From contig NZ_LR732816.1 in the NCBI RefSeq assembly GCF_902506205.1, forward strand, positions 310,001 to 374,000: 64,000 bases of DNA, written 5' to 3'. Shown one piece after another: positions 45,097 to 54,312 of this stretch. A program made the position numbers and the translations under genes. Numbering within the stretch: position 1 is the first letter of the stretch; each line of letters begins with the position of its first letter. The notes below the pieces were generated by a model. That model was not told the DNA's origin. It worked only from the letters and a program-made list of their open reading frames with translations, and did not search any database. The stretch comes from Brevundimonas sp. G8 (GTDB lineage: Bacteria; Pseudomonadota; Alphaproteobacteria; Caulobacterales; Caulobacteraceae).

Positions 45097-46386
45097 GTGG
45101 CCGACCGCCAGCCGATGCGCAACGTAACAACGGGCTTTCTCTACTTCGCCTACCTGTTCCTCGGCATGACCGTGGGCGCCTTTCTATGGCGCGCCGGTCT
45201 GGGGATCGGCGCAGGCGTGGCCGGAACGCTCGGCGCGCTGGGTCTGCTGGGCGCCTTTCACGGCATCGTCACCGGCATCGCCGAGCGTCGCGTCCTGAAG
45301 AAGGAAATCGGCCAGGTCCGCGAGGCCCACCGCCTGCTGGCCGACGCGATGGAGTCGACGCAAGGCGCCCTGACCGAACTGGCCCACGCCATCGAGAGCG
45401 GCGTCCTGTCGGACACCGACGCCCTGACCGGCGAAGTCCGCATGCTGGAAACTCTGGTCCAGCAGATGAGCGAGAGCATCGACGAACGCCTGTCGGCCGC
45501 GCCCCACATCGGCGTCGAGACCTTCGAGGGCCGCCGCATGGCCCAGTCCAACGTCTTGCTGCGCACCATCCACGAGGCGCTCAGTGAGGGCCGCGTCGAT
45601 CTGTATCTCCAGCCGGTCGTCTCCCTGCCCCAGCGCCGGACGATCTTCTACGAGAGCTTCACCCGCCTGCGGGACTCGACCGACCGCGTCATGATGCCGG
45701 CGGAATACCTGTCCATGGCCGAGGGCGAGGGCCTGGTGCCGGCCATCGACAATCTGCTGCTGTTCCGCTGCGCCCAGATCGTGCGCCGCCTGGCGCGCCA
45801 GGACCGCAAGGTCGGCGTCTTCTGCAACGTGGCCCTGACCTCGCTAGGCGACGACACCTTCTTCCCGCAGTTTCTGGATTTCCTGTCCGAGAACCGCGAC
45901 CTGAACCAGGCCCTGATCTTCGAACTTGGTCAGGCCACCTTCGACGCTCGCGGCGCCATCGAGGCCCGCAACATGGCCAAGCTGGCCGACCTCGGCTTCC
46001 GCTTCTCGCTGGACAAGGTCCAGACGCTGGATCTCGATTTCGCGGACCTCCAGCGTTCGGACGTCAAGTTCATCAAGGTCTCTGCCGACCTGATGATCGA
46101 ACAACTGCTGGACCTGGACGGCGGCGCGCCCTTGCGCTCCATGCCCGACATCCAGGCCGCCGACTTCGCCGCCCTGACCCGTCGCTACGGCGTCGAGGTC
46201 ATCGCCGAAAAGGTCGAGAACGAACGCCAGGTCGTCGATATCCTGGAGCTTGATGTCGCAATGGGCCAGGGTCACCTGTTCGGCGAACCCCGCGCCATCA
46301 AGGAACAGGTCCTGGCCGAAACCGACCCCCCGGCCGAGTTCCTCCGCTCGACGCTGCGCAGCGCCGAACAGCGCCGGCGGTCCTAA
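45097..46386 (+). CDS. tipF: TipF-like c-di-GMP receptor with degenerate EAL domain
   Basis: A 429-residue protein with two transmembrane segments (about 9-28 and 34-56), a coiled coil (about 66-130) and a C-terminal EAL domain (about 150-405). This is the architecture of Caulobacter TipF, which binds c-di-GMP and guides flagellar assembly at the pole. The EAL motif is ESF. The DDFGTG loop is SLDKVQ, losing the second Asp, and LEITE is FELGQ. The metal site is therefore incomplete and phosphodiesterase activity unlikely, while AEKVE and QGHLFGEP are kept. Start GTG at 45097; ATG at 45115 is possible. Confidence 0.85.
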   Translation: MADRQPMRNVTTGFLYFAYLFLGMTVGAFLWRAGLGIGAGVAGTLGALGLLGAFHGIVTGIAERRVLKKEIGQVREAHRLLADAMESTQGALTELAHAIESGVLSDTDALTGEVRMLETLVQQMSESIDERLSAAPHIGVETFEGRRMAQSNVLLRTIHEALSEGRVDLYLQPVVSLPQRRTIFYESFTRLRDSTDRVMMPAEYLSMAEGEGLVPAIDNLLLFRCAQIVRRLARQDRKVGVFCNVALTSLGDDTFFPQFLDFLSENRDLNQALIFELGQATFDARGAIEARNMAKLADLGFRFSLDKVQTLDLDFADLQRSDVKFIKVSADLMIEQLLDLDGGAPLRSMPDIQAADFAALTRRYGVEVIAEKVENERQVVDILELDVAMGQGHLFGEPRAIKEQVLAETDPPAEFLRSTLRSAEQRRRS

Positions 46387-46397
46387 GCCTTCGCACT

Positions 46398-46544
46398 GTC
46401 TCCTCCCTGCTTCGCGGGGAGGTGGCGCGGCGCGGCTTCGCGCCGTGACGGGGGGGGGTCTGCGACGCATCACCGACGCCGTCGCAGCTTCAAGAACCCC
46501 TCCACCGCTTCGCGGTCCCCCTCCCCATTTCATTGGGAGGAGAC
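46398..46544 (+). repeat. Dispersed palindrome-ended intergenic repeat, copy C
   Basis: A 147 bp element bounded by GTCTCCTCCC (46398-46407) and GGGAGGAGAC (46535-46544). The interior GGGGAGGTGGCGCGGCGC ... TTCGCGCCGTGACGG matches copy A (5915-6070) in the same orientation. It lies 11 bases after tipF and 35 bases before the HAD gene. A GGGGGGGG run at 46450-46457 is a local difference. Confidence 0.8.
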
Positions 46545-46579
46545 TTTCGCCGCTGCGTCCTAGCGGCTACCAACACCCC

Positions 46580-47449
46580 ATGACCCTCCCCCACGCCCTG
46601 CCTCACCTCGGCGCCGTCGCCGGCGACTACGACATCCTGCTCTGCGACGTGTGGGGCGTGATCCATAACGGCCGCGAAAGCTGGGCCGCGCCGTGCGAGG
46701 CTCTGACGCGGTTCAACCGCGAGGGAGGGCATGTCGTGCTGATCTCCAATTCGCCCCGCCCCGCGTCCGACGTGATCGCCCAGCTCGACGGCCTGGGCGT
46801 GCCGCGCGAGGCGTGGAAAGCCTTCGTCACCTCCGGCGACGCCACCCGCGCCGAACTGGCCAAGCGCGCGCCCGGCCCGGCCTGGATCGTCGGCCCCGAA
46901 CGCGACGCCCCCCTATACGCCGGCCTGGACCTGACCCGTGCCGACAGCGCCAAGGACGCCGCCTTCATCTCCGTTACGGGCCCGGTGGACGACACGGTCG
47001 AGACGCCTGAAGACTATCGCGAGCGGTTCGCCTTCGGCGCCGAACGTGACCTGGAACTGATCTGCGCTAATCCTGACCGTATCGTTCAGCGTGGCGACCA
47101 GATCATCTATTGTGGCGGCGCCCTGGCAGACCTCTACGAATCCATGGGCGGCCGCGTCGTCATGGCGGGCAAGCCTTTCGCCCCGATCTACGACCTGGCG
47201 ATCCACGAGGCGGAAGGCCTGCTGGGCCGCCCCGTCGATCGCTCGCGCGTCCTGTGCATCGGCGACGGCGTCGTCACCGACGTGATGGGCGCAAACGCAC
47301 AGGCGCTGGACTGCCTGTTCATCGCGCAAGGCATCCACGGCGACCAGGCCAAGGGCGAGGACGGAACCCTGGATTCCGCACGCGCCGGCGCCCTGCTGAA
47401 GGCGGAAACGACCTATGCGCGATACGCCGCGCTCGAACTCGCCTGGTAA
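46580..47449 (+). CDS. TIGR01459-type HAD superfamily hydrolase
   Basis: A 289-residue HAD phosphatase of the NagD-like IIA class (TIGR01459): motif I DVWGVIHNG (nucleophile Asp near residue 21), motif II VLISNSPRP, the Lys of motif III in MAGKPFAPIYD and motif IV GDGVVTDVMGA. The substrate is unknown; relatives act on sugar phosphates or pyridoxal phosphate. ATG at 46580 begins the family sequence. The following genes (MaoC hydratase, ribF) are on the same strand with short gaps, suggesting an operon. Confidence 0.92.
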   Translation: MTLPHALPHLGAVAGDYDILLCDVWGVIHNGRESWAAPCEALTRFNREGGHVVLISNSPRPASDVIAQLDGLGVPREAWKAFVTSGDATRAELAKRAPGPAWIVGPERDAPLYAGLDLTRADSAKDAAFISVTGPVDDTVETPEDYRERFAFGAERDLELICANPDRIVQRGDQIIYCGGALADLYESMGGRVVMAGKPFAPIYDLAIHEAEGLLGRPVDRSRVLCIGDGVVTDVMGANAQALDCLFIAQGIHGDQAKGEDGTLDSARAGALLKAETTYARYAALELAW

Positions 47450-47488
47450 GGCTCGCCATTTTGTCGCACCGCCGCTAAAGCCTCATCC

Positions 47489-47950
47489 ATGGTCGAATTG
47501 GTTCAACAGCATCCGTCCGGTGGTTACATCCTGGACGAACTTCACGTCGGCATGGCCGCCGAGAAAATCGTGGTCGCGACGGAGGACCGCATCCGGCTGT
47601 TCGCCGAGGCGTCCGACGACTTCAATCCCGTCCACCTGGACGAGGCCTTTGCGTCCAAGACCGCCTATCGCGGCCGGATCGCCCACGGCCTGCTCAGCGC
47701 CTCGTTCGGATCGGCCGTGGTCGGCACCATGCTGCCGGGCGCGGGGTCGATCTACATCTCCCAGACCCTGGCCTTCCATCAGCCGGTGCGCATCGACGAC
47801 GTCGTACGCATCGTGATCACCGTGATCGAGGTCGAGCCCGAGAGCGCGCGGGTCAAGCTAAGCTGCGAAGGCTTCGTCGGCGAGACCATGATCATGGACG
47901 GCGTCGCGGTCGTCCGCGTTCCCCGCCGGCGCAAACCCTCCCAGCGTTGA
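47489..47950 (+). CDS. MaoC-like (R)-specific enoyl-CoA hydratase
   Basis: A 153-residue hot-dog fold protein with the MaoC catalytic motif SDDFNPVHLDEAFA (Asp and His of the hydratase site), RIAHGLLSASFGS, and a PGAGSIYISQTLAFHQPVRI core strand. Expected activity is hydration of trans-2-enoyl-CoA to (R)-3-hydroxyacyl-CoA. The start is ATG at 47489. Its stop overlaps the ATG of ribF (TGATG at 47948-47952). Confidence 0.93.
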   Translation: MVELVQQHPSGGYILDELHVGMAAEKIVVATEDRIRLFAEASDDFNPVHLDEAFASKTAYRGRIAHGLLSASFGSAVVGTMLPGAGSIYISQTLAFHQPVRIDDVVRIVITVIEVEPESARVKLSCEGFVGETMIMDGVAVVRVPRRRKPSQR

Positions 47951-48882
47951 TGCAGATCGTCCGCGACTGGCGCGGTCTGTCCGAGGCCTTTAAGGGCGCG
48001 GCGGTCGCCGTCGGCGCCTTCGACGGCGTGCACCGCGGCCACCAGGCCGTCATCGCCGGCGCACGTGACGCCGCCGAACGGCTGGGCGCGCCGCTCGGCG
48101 TCGTCAGCTTCGATCCCCATCCGCGCCGCTGGTTCCAGCCCGAGGCCGCCCCCTTCCGCCTGATGACCGCCGACCAGATGGCCGACGCCCTGGCGCCGCT
48201 GGGCGTGGACATCCTGTATCTGCTGCCCTTCGACGCCGAGATGGCCAGCATGACCGACGCCGATTTCGCCCAGCAGGTGCTGTCGGAAGGCCTAGGCATC
48301 CGCCACGCCGCCGTTGGTTTCGACTTCACCTTCGGCAAGGGCCGGTCGGGCTCGCCCGAGGGTTTGCGCGCCTATGGCGAGCGGCTGGGCTTCACCGTTT
48401 CGGTCACCGAACGCCTGGACGACGCCGACGGCTTGAAACTGTCCTCCAGCGCCGTGCGCGAGGCCTTGAAGGCCGGCGACATGGCCCGCGCCGCCGCCAT
48501 CCTGGGCCGCCCCTTCGCCATACGAGGCGAAGTGATCCACGGCGACAAGCGCGGCCGCACCATCGGCGTGCCGACGGCCAACGTCGCTCTCGGCGACTAT
48601 ATGCGCCCGGCCTACGGCGTCTATGCGACCCGCAGCCGACTGGCGGACGGGCGCATCGTCGACGGCGTCGCCAGCCTGGGCGTGCGCCCCATGTATGCTC
48701 TGGAGACCCCGCTCTTGGAGGTCTGGCTGTTCGACTTCGACGGCGACCTCTACGGCCAGACGCTGGACACCCAACTGGTCGCCTGGCTGCGCGGCGAGGA
48801 AACCTTCGACGGCCTCTACGCGCTAAAGGCCCAGATCGACGCCGACGCAGCGGCGGCGCGGGCGGTTCTCAGCGGATCATAG
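47950..48882 (+). CDS. ribF: Bifunctional riboflavin kinase/FAD synthetase
   Basis: A 310-residue enzyme making FMN then FAD from riboflavin. The N-terminal nucleotidyltransferase has [13 protein letters not shown] and [12 protein letters not shown]. The C-terminal flavokinase has [11 protein letters not shown] and the late [22 protein letters not shown] at 47950 is coupled to the upstream MaoC stop. There is no room for an FMN riboswitch before it. The 3' end overlaps the convergent carbonic-anhydrase-like gene by six bases. Confidence 0.95.
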   Translation: MQIVRDWRGLSEAFKGAAVAVGAFDGVHRGHQAVIAGARDAAERLGAPLGVVSFDPHPRRWFQPEAAPFRLMTADQMADALAPLGVDILYLLPFDAEMASMTDADFAQQVLSEGLGIRHAAVGFDFTFGKGRSGSPEGLRAYGERLGFTVSVTERLDDADGLKLSSSAVREALKAGDMARAAAILGRPFAIRGEVIHGDKRGRTIGVPTANVALGDYMRPAYGVYATRSRLADGRIVDGVASLGVRPMYALETPLLEVWLFDFDGDLYGQTLDTQLVAWLRGEETFDGLYALKAQIDADAAAARAVLSGS

Positions 48883-49404
48883 GGGCCGAAGCTCCGCCGC
48901 AAACCGCTTCCAGTTCTGCACATAGTGCTCGGCCGACATCCGCAACACGGCGATATGTGACGGATCACGTTCGCGCACCACCTTGCCGGGTTGGCCCACG
49001 ACCAGGCTGTTGTCGGGAATAATCTTACCCTCGGTGATCAGGGCGTTGGCCCCGATGATGCAGTTCTTGCCAATTTTCACCCCATTCAGCACTACCGCCC
49101 CGATGCCGATCAGGCTGTAGTCGCCGACCTCGCAGCCGTGCAGCATGGCCTTGTGCCCCACCGTGACCCCGCGGCCCAGCGTCAGAGGCGATCCCATGTC
49201 GGTATGCAGCACGCTGCCGTCCTGAATGTTGCTGTCGGGACCCACTGTGATGGGATCGTTGTCCCCGCGCAGCACCGCGCCGAACCAGACGCTGGCGTTG
49301 GCGTGCAGAATCACATTCCCTATCACCGACGCACTTGGAGCCACCCAGTATTCGCCCTCAGGCGGAAGCTGAGGTTTGCTGTCGCCCAATGCGTAAATGG
49401 TCAT
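48877..49404 (-). CDS. Gamma-carbonic anhydrase family protein (left-handed beta-helix)
   Basis: A 175-residue hexapeptide-repeat protein ([20 protein letters not shown]) of the YrdA/gamma-CA type. The three zinc-binding His positions are present in VLHTD, VGHKAML and LHGCEVG, so a metal site is expected. Activity as carbonic anhydrase in such bacterial proteins is often weak, and the true substrate is unknown. Start ATG at 49404; it is divergent from phoH with a 320-base gap. Confidence 0.9.
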   Translation of the reverse strand: MTIYALGDSKPQLPPEGEYWVAPSASVIGNVILHANASVWFGAVLRGDNDPITVGPDSNIQDGSVLHTDMGSPLTLGRGVTVGHKAMLHGCEVGDYSLIGIGAVVLNGVKIGKNCIIGANALITEGKIIPDNSLVVGQPGKVVRERDPSHIAVLRMSAEHYVQNWKRFAAELRPL

Positions 49405-49724
49405 CAGTACACCACCTAATCTTTGAAAAATGAGGGCTTTAACGGATCGCTAACCACGATAGCATCATTGTGTTGATGCGATTCGTGGGTCGCCATTTCG
49501 GCCCCGGATCCGAAACCGGATCAAGCCCGATCCGGTCATTGTCGGGGCTTTCGCGTGGCGCGTTGGGATCCTGGTTCGGTCGTTCGTCGGCGGGTTCATC
49601 CCGTTGCTGACGGCCCTGCTGTCGATCCGGGCCGTTGCTCTGCAGGCCTCGACCCTTTCCTCCCCAAGACCATCCAAGGCGGCGCCCGTTCGGGTCCGCC
49701 TTTTTTCATGCCCTGGAGGCGTCC
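49405..49724. other. 320-base leader region before phoH with hairpins
   Basis: A gap between divergent genes. It contains a GCCCCGG...CGGGGC structure with inner GGATC/GATCC pairs at about 49500-49550, and a terminator-like hairpin at 49676-49706, only 19 bases before the phoH start. The order suggests either a small terminated transcript or a leader controlling phoH by attenuation. No gene of its own is supported. Confidence 0.4.
49676..49706 (+). terminator. Terminator-like hairpin just upstream of phoH
   Basis: AAGGCGG (49676-49682) and CCGCCTT (49696-49702) pair, with an inner CCC/GGG around GTTC, followed by TTTTTT (49701-49706). It lies within the presumed 5' leader of phoH, 19 bases before the ATG, so it would stop transcripts coming from upstream unless it is read through or remodelled. 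Confidence 0.7.
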
Positions 49725-50504
49725 ATGACCAAGCGTGCTGCAACCAAGCGTCAAACGCGTGAACACGGAATCCTGGATTCGCGCGACTTCATGGAGGAGT
49801 CGAAAGTTCGCCGGCTCCATGCCCCGCACAATGAACGGTCGGGCTGGTCGCCCAGCCCGTCCAACGATGATCGGGAACAGGGCTACCTCAAGACCCTGAA
49901 GCCGAAGTCGGAGGGCCAGATCGAAATGATGGAGGCCATCGACCACCACAACCTCGTCATGGCGCTCGGCCCCGCAGGCACCGGCAAGACCTATCTCGCC
50001 GTCGCCAAGGCCGTCGAGGCGCTGGAGGCTGGCAAGGTCGGCCGCATCGTCCTCAGCCGCCCGGCGGTCGAGGCCGGCGAATCGATCGGCTTCCTGCCCG
50101 GCGACATGGAGGACAAGCTGGCCCCCTATCTACGCCCGCTCTACGACGCCCTGTCGGATCGGCTGTCGATGAAGCGGGTCAAGGCCCTGATGGCCGAGGG
50201 CCTGATCGAGATCGCTCCCATCGGCTATATGCGCGGCCGCACGCTGAACAACGCCTTCATCGTCGTGGATGAGGCGCAGAACTGCACCTACGTCCAGCTG
50301 AAGATGCTGCTGACCCGCCTGGGCTGGCACTCGACGATGGTGGTCACGGGCGATCCGCAACAGTCCGACCTGCTGCCCGGCATTTCGGGTCTGTCCGACG
50401 TGTCCGCCCGACTGGAACCCGTTCCAGACATCGCCGTGGTCCGCCTGGCCGAACGCGACATCGTTCGTCACCCGCTGGTCGCCTCGATGATCGGCGTCCT
50501 CTGA
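49725..50504 (+). CDS. phoH: PhoH-family ATPase
   Basis: A 259-residue P-loop protein. It has Walker A GPAGTGKTYLA (about residues 85-95), LSRPAVEAGESIGFLPGD, Walker B FIVVDEAQNCT, and TGDPQQSDL, the PhoH core. An N-terminal basic stretch of 60 residues precedes it. Members are ATP-dependent RNA helicase/nuclease-like proteins induced by stress or phosphate starvation in some bacteria; no Pho box is visible here. ATG at 49725 has GGAGG upstream. Confidence 0.93.
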   Translation: MTKRAATKRQTREHGILDSRDFMEESKVRRLHAPHNERSGWSPSPSNDDREQGYLKTLKPKSEGQIEMMEAIDHHNLVMALGPAGTGKTYLAVAKAVEALEAGKVGRIVLSRPAVEAGESIGFLPGDMEDKLAPYLRPLYDALSDRLSMKRVKALMAEGLIEIAPIGYMRGRTLNNAFIVVDEAQNCTYVQLKMLLTRLGWHSTMVVTGDPQQSDLLPGISGLSDVSARLEPVPDIAVVRLAERDIVRHPLVASMIGVL

Positions 50505-50512
50505 GTTCCTCT

Positions 50513-50547
50513 GCCTGCAGCTGGCGCACGAGGCGTCGGCTGCAGGC
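50513..50547. repeat. Long-loop inverted repeat after phoH
   Basis: GCCTGCAGC (50513-50521) and GCTGCAGGC (50539-50547) form a perfect 9 bp inverted repeat with a 17-base loop, nine bases after the phoH stop. There is no T tract, so termination by itself is doubtful; it could instead be a 3' stabilising stem. Confidence 0.4.
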
Positions 50548-50631
50548 TTCGTTGCAGCCGGAAACCAAAAGCCATTGTCCCCAAGTGCACCGCCCCGCTA
50601 AAGGTCGCGTCGCCGCTGATGAGGGATTTCG

Positions 50632-51954
50632 ATGCGCGTAGCGATGATTGGGACGGGTTATGTGGGCCTGGTGTCCGGCGCCTGTTTCGCCGACTTCGGG
50701 CACGTCGTCACGTGCATCGACAAGGACCCGTCAAAGATCGAACGGCTGGAGCGGGGCGAGATCCCGATCTTCGAGCCGGGGCTGGACGATCTGGTCGCCG
50801 CCAATGTGCGCGAAGGCCGGCTGTTCTTCACCCTGGACGGCGCCGAGGCCATCCGTAACGCCGACGCCGTCTTCATCGCCGTGGGCACGCCGACGCGTCG
50901 CGGCGACGGCCACGCCGACCTCTCCTACGTCCACGCCGCCGCCGAGGAGATCGCCGGCCTGATCGAGGGCTTCACGGTCATCGTCACCAAGTCCACCGTC
51001 CCGGTCGGCACGGGCGACGAGGTCGAGGCCATCATCAGGAAGACCAATCCGAGCGCCGACTTCGCCGTCGTCTCCAACCCCGAGTTCCTGCGTGAGGGCG
51101 CCGCCATCGGCGACTTCAAACGACCCGACCGCGTCGTCATCGGCATCGACGATATCGCCGGCGACATCGGCCTGCGCGCCCAGAAGGTGATGAGCGAACT
51201 CTATCGTCCGCTTAATCTGAACGAGAGCCCGCTGCTGTTCGTCGGCCGCCGCACGTCCGAGCTGATCAAATACGCCGCCAACGCCTTCCTGGCGATGAAG
51301 ATCACCTTCATCAACGAGATGGCCGACCTGTGCGAGGCCGTCGGCGCCGACGTGCAGCAGGTCGCACGCGGCATCGGCCTGGACAAGCGGATCGGCTCGA
51401 AATTCCTGCACGCCGGCCCCGGCTACGGCGGCTCGTGCTTCCCCAAGGACACCATCGCCCTGGTCCGCACCGCCCAGCAGTATGGCGCCCCGACCCGGCT
51501 GATCGAAGCCACGGTCGAGGTCAACGAAGCGCGCAAGAAGGCCATGGCCGACCGTGTCGCCACGACTTTGGGAACCAGCGTCCAAGGCAAGACCGTCGCC
51601 CTCTTGGGCCTGACGTTCAAGCCCAACACCGACGACATGCGCGACGCGCCCAGCCTGGACATCGCCCCCGCCCTGATCGCCGCCGGCGCCAAGGTTCAGG
51701 CCTTTGACCCCGAAGGCATGCACGAGGCCGCCAAACTGCTGCCCGACATCGAGATGAAGGACAGCGCCTATGACGCCGTCGTCGGCGCCGACGCTGTGGT
51801 GCTCGTCACCGAATGGGACCAGTTCCGCGCCCTGGATCTGGACCGTATCAAGCTTCTGATGAAGCAGCCGGTCCTGGTCGATCTGCGCAACATCTATCGG
51901 CCCGAGGACATGAAGAGCCGCGGCTTCCGTTATATGGGCATCGGGCGCGGCTGA
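50632..51954 (+). CDS. ugd: UDP-glucose 6-dehydrogenase
   Basis: A 440-residue enzyme oxidising UDP-glucose to UDP-glucuronate with two NAD+. It has the N-terminal Rossmann GTGYVGLVSGACFADFG, AVGTPTRRGDG, STVPVGTGD and NPEFLREGAAI. The catalytic cysteine lies in GPGYGGSCFPKD, and the C-terminal cofactor domain has VALLGLTFKPNTDDMRDAPS. Its stop shares one base with the ATG of the epimerase gene, so the two act together: UDP-glucuronate made here is the epimerase substrate. Confidence 0.95.
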   Translation: MRVAMIGTGYVGLVSGACFADFGHVVTCIDKDPSKIERLERGEIPIFEPGLDDLVAANVREGRLFFTLDGAEAIRNADAVFIAVGTPTRRGDGHADLSYVHAAAEEIAGLIEGFTVIVTKSTVPVGTGDEVEAIIRKTNPSADFAVVSNPEFLREGAAIGDFKRPDRVVIGIDDIAGDIGLRAQKVMSELYRPLNLNESPLLFVGRRTSELIKYAANAFLAMKITFINEMADLCEAVGADVQQVARGIGLDKRIGSKFLHAGPGYGGSCFPKDTIALVRTAQQYGAPTRLIEATVEVNEARKKAMADRVATTLGTSVQGKTVALLGLTFKPNTDDMRDAPSLDIAPALIAAGAKVQAFDPEGMHEAAKLLPDIEMKDSAYDAVVGADAVVLVTEWDQFRALDLDRIKLLMKQPVLVDLRNIYRPEDMKSRGFRYMGIGRG

Positions 51955-52928
51955 TGGGGTCGCCGATCCTCGTCACCGGTGCGGCCGGCTTCATCGGCAT
52001 GCACGTCGCCGAACGCCTGCTGGACCGGGGCGAACAGGTGATCGGCGTCGATGTCTTCAACGACTATTATGATCCGCGCCTGAAGGCGGCCCGCGCCGCC
52101 CGGCTGGAAGGCCGCAACGGCTTTCGCATGGTGCGCGCCGACATCGCCGACCACGAGCAGATGCGCGCCCTGGTCGCGGACGCAGGCGTCAAGCGGATCG
52201 TCCATCTCGCGGCCCAGGCGGGGGTTCGGTATTCGCTGGAGAACCCCTTCGCCTACGAGCGCTCGAACCTGGCCGGCCATCTGTCGATGCTGGAGACCGC
52301 GCGCCACAACGGCGTGACCCATCTGGTCTATGCCTCGTCCAGCTCCGTCTATGGCGACCGGCCGCTGGAAGGCTCGGGCTTCCGCGAAGACGACCCGACG
52401 GTCAATCCCGTCTCGCTATACGCCGCGACCAAACGCTCGTGCGAACTGATGAGCCAGAGCTACGCCATGCTCTATGGTTTCCCGCAATCGGGCCTGCGCT
52501 TCTTCACCGTCTATGGCCCGTGGGGCCGGCCGGACATGGCCTATTTCAGCTTCACCCAGAAGATCGTGCGCGGCGACGCCATCGAGGTCTATGGCGAAGG
52601 GCGGATGGCGCGCGACTTCACCTATATCGATGACATCGTCGATGGCGTGGTCGCCGTGCTGGACCATCCCCCGGCCCAGGGCGTGCATGAGGTGTACAAC
52701 ATCGGCGACAGCCAGCCGGTCGGTCTGATGGACATGATCTCGACGCTGGAAACCGCCTTGGGCGTCGAGGCAAAGAAGGTCATGCGGCCGATGCAGCCGG
52801 GCGACGTGACCGCCACCTATGCCGACATTTCCAAGCTGAACGCCCTTTGCGGCTATCAGCCGAAGGTGCCGCTCAAGGCTGGGCTGAAGACGTTCGTCGC
52901 CTGGTGGCGGCAGTACGAGAACGGCTGA
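51954..52928 (+). CDS. UDP-glucuronate 4-epimerase-like NAD-dependent SDR
   Basis: A 324-residue extended SDR. It has the NAD motif TGAAGFIGMH near residue 8, DVFNDYYDPRLK (the signature of UDP-glucuronate epimerases), HLAAQAGVRYS, SSSSVYG with the catalytic Ser, YAATKRS with Tyr and Lys, and FTVYGPWGRPDMA. It probably converts UDP-glucuronate to UDP-galacturonate for surface polysaccharide. It follows ugd with a one-base overlap and precedes the barrel gene by 18 bases. Confidence 0.92.
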   Translation: MGSPILVTGAAGFIGMHVAERLLDRGEQVIGVDVFNDYYDPRLKAARAARLEGRNGFRMVRADIADHEQMRALVADAGVKRIVHLAAQAGVRYSLENPFAYERSNLAGHLSMLETARHNGVTHLVYASSSSVYGDRPLEGSGFREDDPTVNPVSLYAATKRSCELMSQSYAMLYGFPQSGLRFFTVYGPWGRPDMAYFSFTQKIVRGDAIEVYGEGRMARDFTYIDDIVDGVVAVLDHPPAQGVHEVYNIGDSQPVGLMDMISTLETALGVEAKKVMRPMQPGDVTATYADISKLNALCGYQPKVPLKAGLKTFVAWWRQYENG

Positions 52929-52946
52929 AGCGAAAGGCTGGGGCCG

Positions 52947-54230
52947 ATGCGACGCGACATCCTTCCAGCCGCCGCCGCACTGGCTCTGTTCGGCGGATCA
53001 GAAGCCTCGGCCCAGTCCTTGCGCATGGCCCAGGACCGCACAACCGACCTGTTCGCCCGTGACCGCGCCGTCGCCGTGCGCGACCGTCCGCAACCCGCCT
53101 ATGACGCCCTAGGCATCCGCACAGGCGGCTTCACGGTGTTTCCCAAACTTCAGTTCGACATCGTCCACGACGACAATGTCTTCGCCAACGACGACGCGCC
53201 CGAGGCCGCAACCACGCTCCGCCTGAGGCCCGAGATCGTCGCCACGTCCAACTGGTCCCGCCACGCGCTTCAGGCCCACGCCCGCGTCGCCATCGACCGC
53301 AATCTCGACTTCGACAGCGAGAACACCACCGACTGGAGTCTGGGCGCCGCCGGCCGCCTGGACGTGGTTCGTGGCGCGAACTTCGTTGCCGGGGCCGACT
53401 ACGCCAAGGCGCACGAAGCACGCACCGCCGCCGGCGCCGATCCGATCACCCAGCGGCCTGTCGCCTTCGACCTGACCTCCGCCTCTCTCGGCGCCGAACG
53501 GGCCAGGGGGCGTCTGCGCGTCTCGGCCCGGGCCGCCGTTCACCACTACGACTATCGCGACGGCTTCAGCGAAACGGGTGCGGTGATCGAACAGGACGAC
53601 CGCGACCGCACGGTCCTCACCCTGACCGGCCGCGCCGACTATGCCCTCTCCCCCGCCACGGCGATCTTCCTGCAGGTCATTGGCGACGAACGCGACTACG
53701 AGCACGTGGCCGGACGCCCCCTGCGGACTTCATCGGGCTATCAGACCCTGACGGGCGTGGATTTCGAACTGGGCGCCTTGGTCCGGGGCGAGATCGCCGC
53801 CGGCTATATCCGTCAGGACTTCGAGGATGCCGCCTTCGGAGACCTGGACGGTTTCGGCGGCCGGGCGAAACTGTCGTGGTTCCCGACCCAACTGACCACC
53901 GTCACGGCGGCGGCGTCGCGAACCGTCGAGGATACGGGCGTCATCGGCTCGGCCGGCGCCTTGCGCACTGACTGGTCGCTGAGCATTGACCACGAGTTGC
54001 TGCGCAAACTTATTCTGACGGCCCAGACATCCTACACGGACGACGACTACAACGGTCTGACGCGAACCGACACGCGCGTCGCCGCCGGGTTCAGCGCCGC
54101 CTACCGCGTCAATCGACGATACGCTCTCACGGCTGGCCTGACCTGGCTCGACCAGTCTTCTTCGGGCGCCGCCAAAGGCCCCAGCTACGACACCACCCGC
54201 CTCTCCATCGGGGTCGTCTCCCAATTCTGA
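52947..54230 (+). CDS. Outer-membrane beta-barrel protein of polysaccharide locus
   Basis: A 427-residue protein with a signal peptide (residues 1-23, ending EASAQS). After a short N-terminal part (DRPQPAYDALGIRTGGFTVFPKLQF), alternating strands run through the protein and it ends with Phe (LSIGVVSQF), a typical barrel C-terminus. This resembles the BBP2-type barrels found in exopolysaccharide clusters. It is flanked by UDP-sugar enzymes and a Wzc-type co-polymerase, so a role in polysaccharide export or anchoring is inferred. Confidence 0.82.
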   Translation: MRRDILPAAAALALFGGSEASAQSLRMAQDRTTDLFARDRAVAVRDRPQPAYDALGIRTGGFTVFPKLQFDIVHDDNVFANDDAPEAATTLRLRPEIVATSNWSRHALQAHARVAIDRNLDFDSENTTDWSLGAAGRLDVVRGANFVAGADYAKAHEARTAAGADPITQRPVAFDLTSASLGAERARGRLRVSARAAVHHYDYRDGFSETGAVIEQDDRDRTVLTLTGRADYALSPATAIFLQVIGDERDYEHVAGRPLRTSSGYQTLTGVDFELGALVRGEIAAGYIRQDFEDAAFGDLDGFGGRAKLSWFPTQLTTVTAAASRTVEDTGVIGSAGALRTDWSLSIDHELLRKLILTAQTSYTDDDYNGLTRTDTRVAAGFSAAYRVNRRYALTAGLTWLDQSSSGAAKGPSYDTTRLSIGVVSQF

Positions 54231-54312
54231 GCCAAACGGCCGAGACGCGAAGATTGACAACCTGAAAGCGACGCCGCACCACTGACGCTGACGACCACCG
54301 TTCGACGGCGCA

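Noticed and set aside
47900..47960. FMN riboswitch before ribF
   Set aside because: ribF starts inside the stop codon of the preceding gene, leaving no room for an aptamer.
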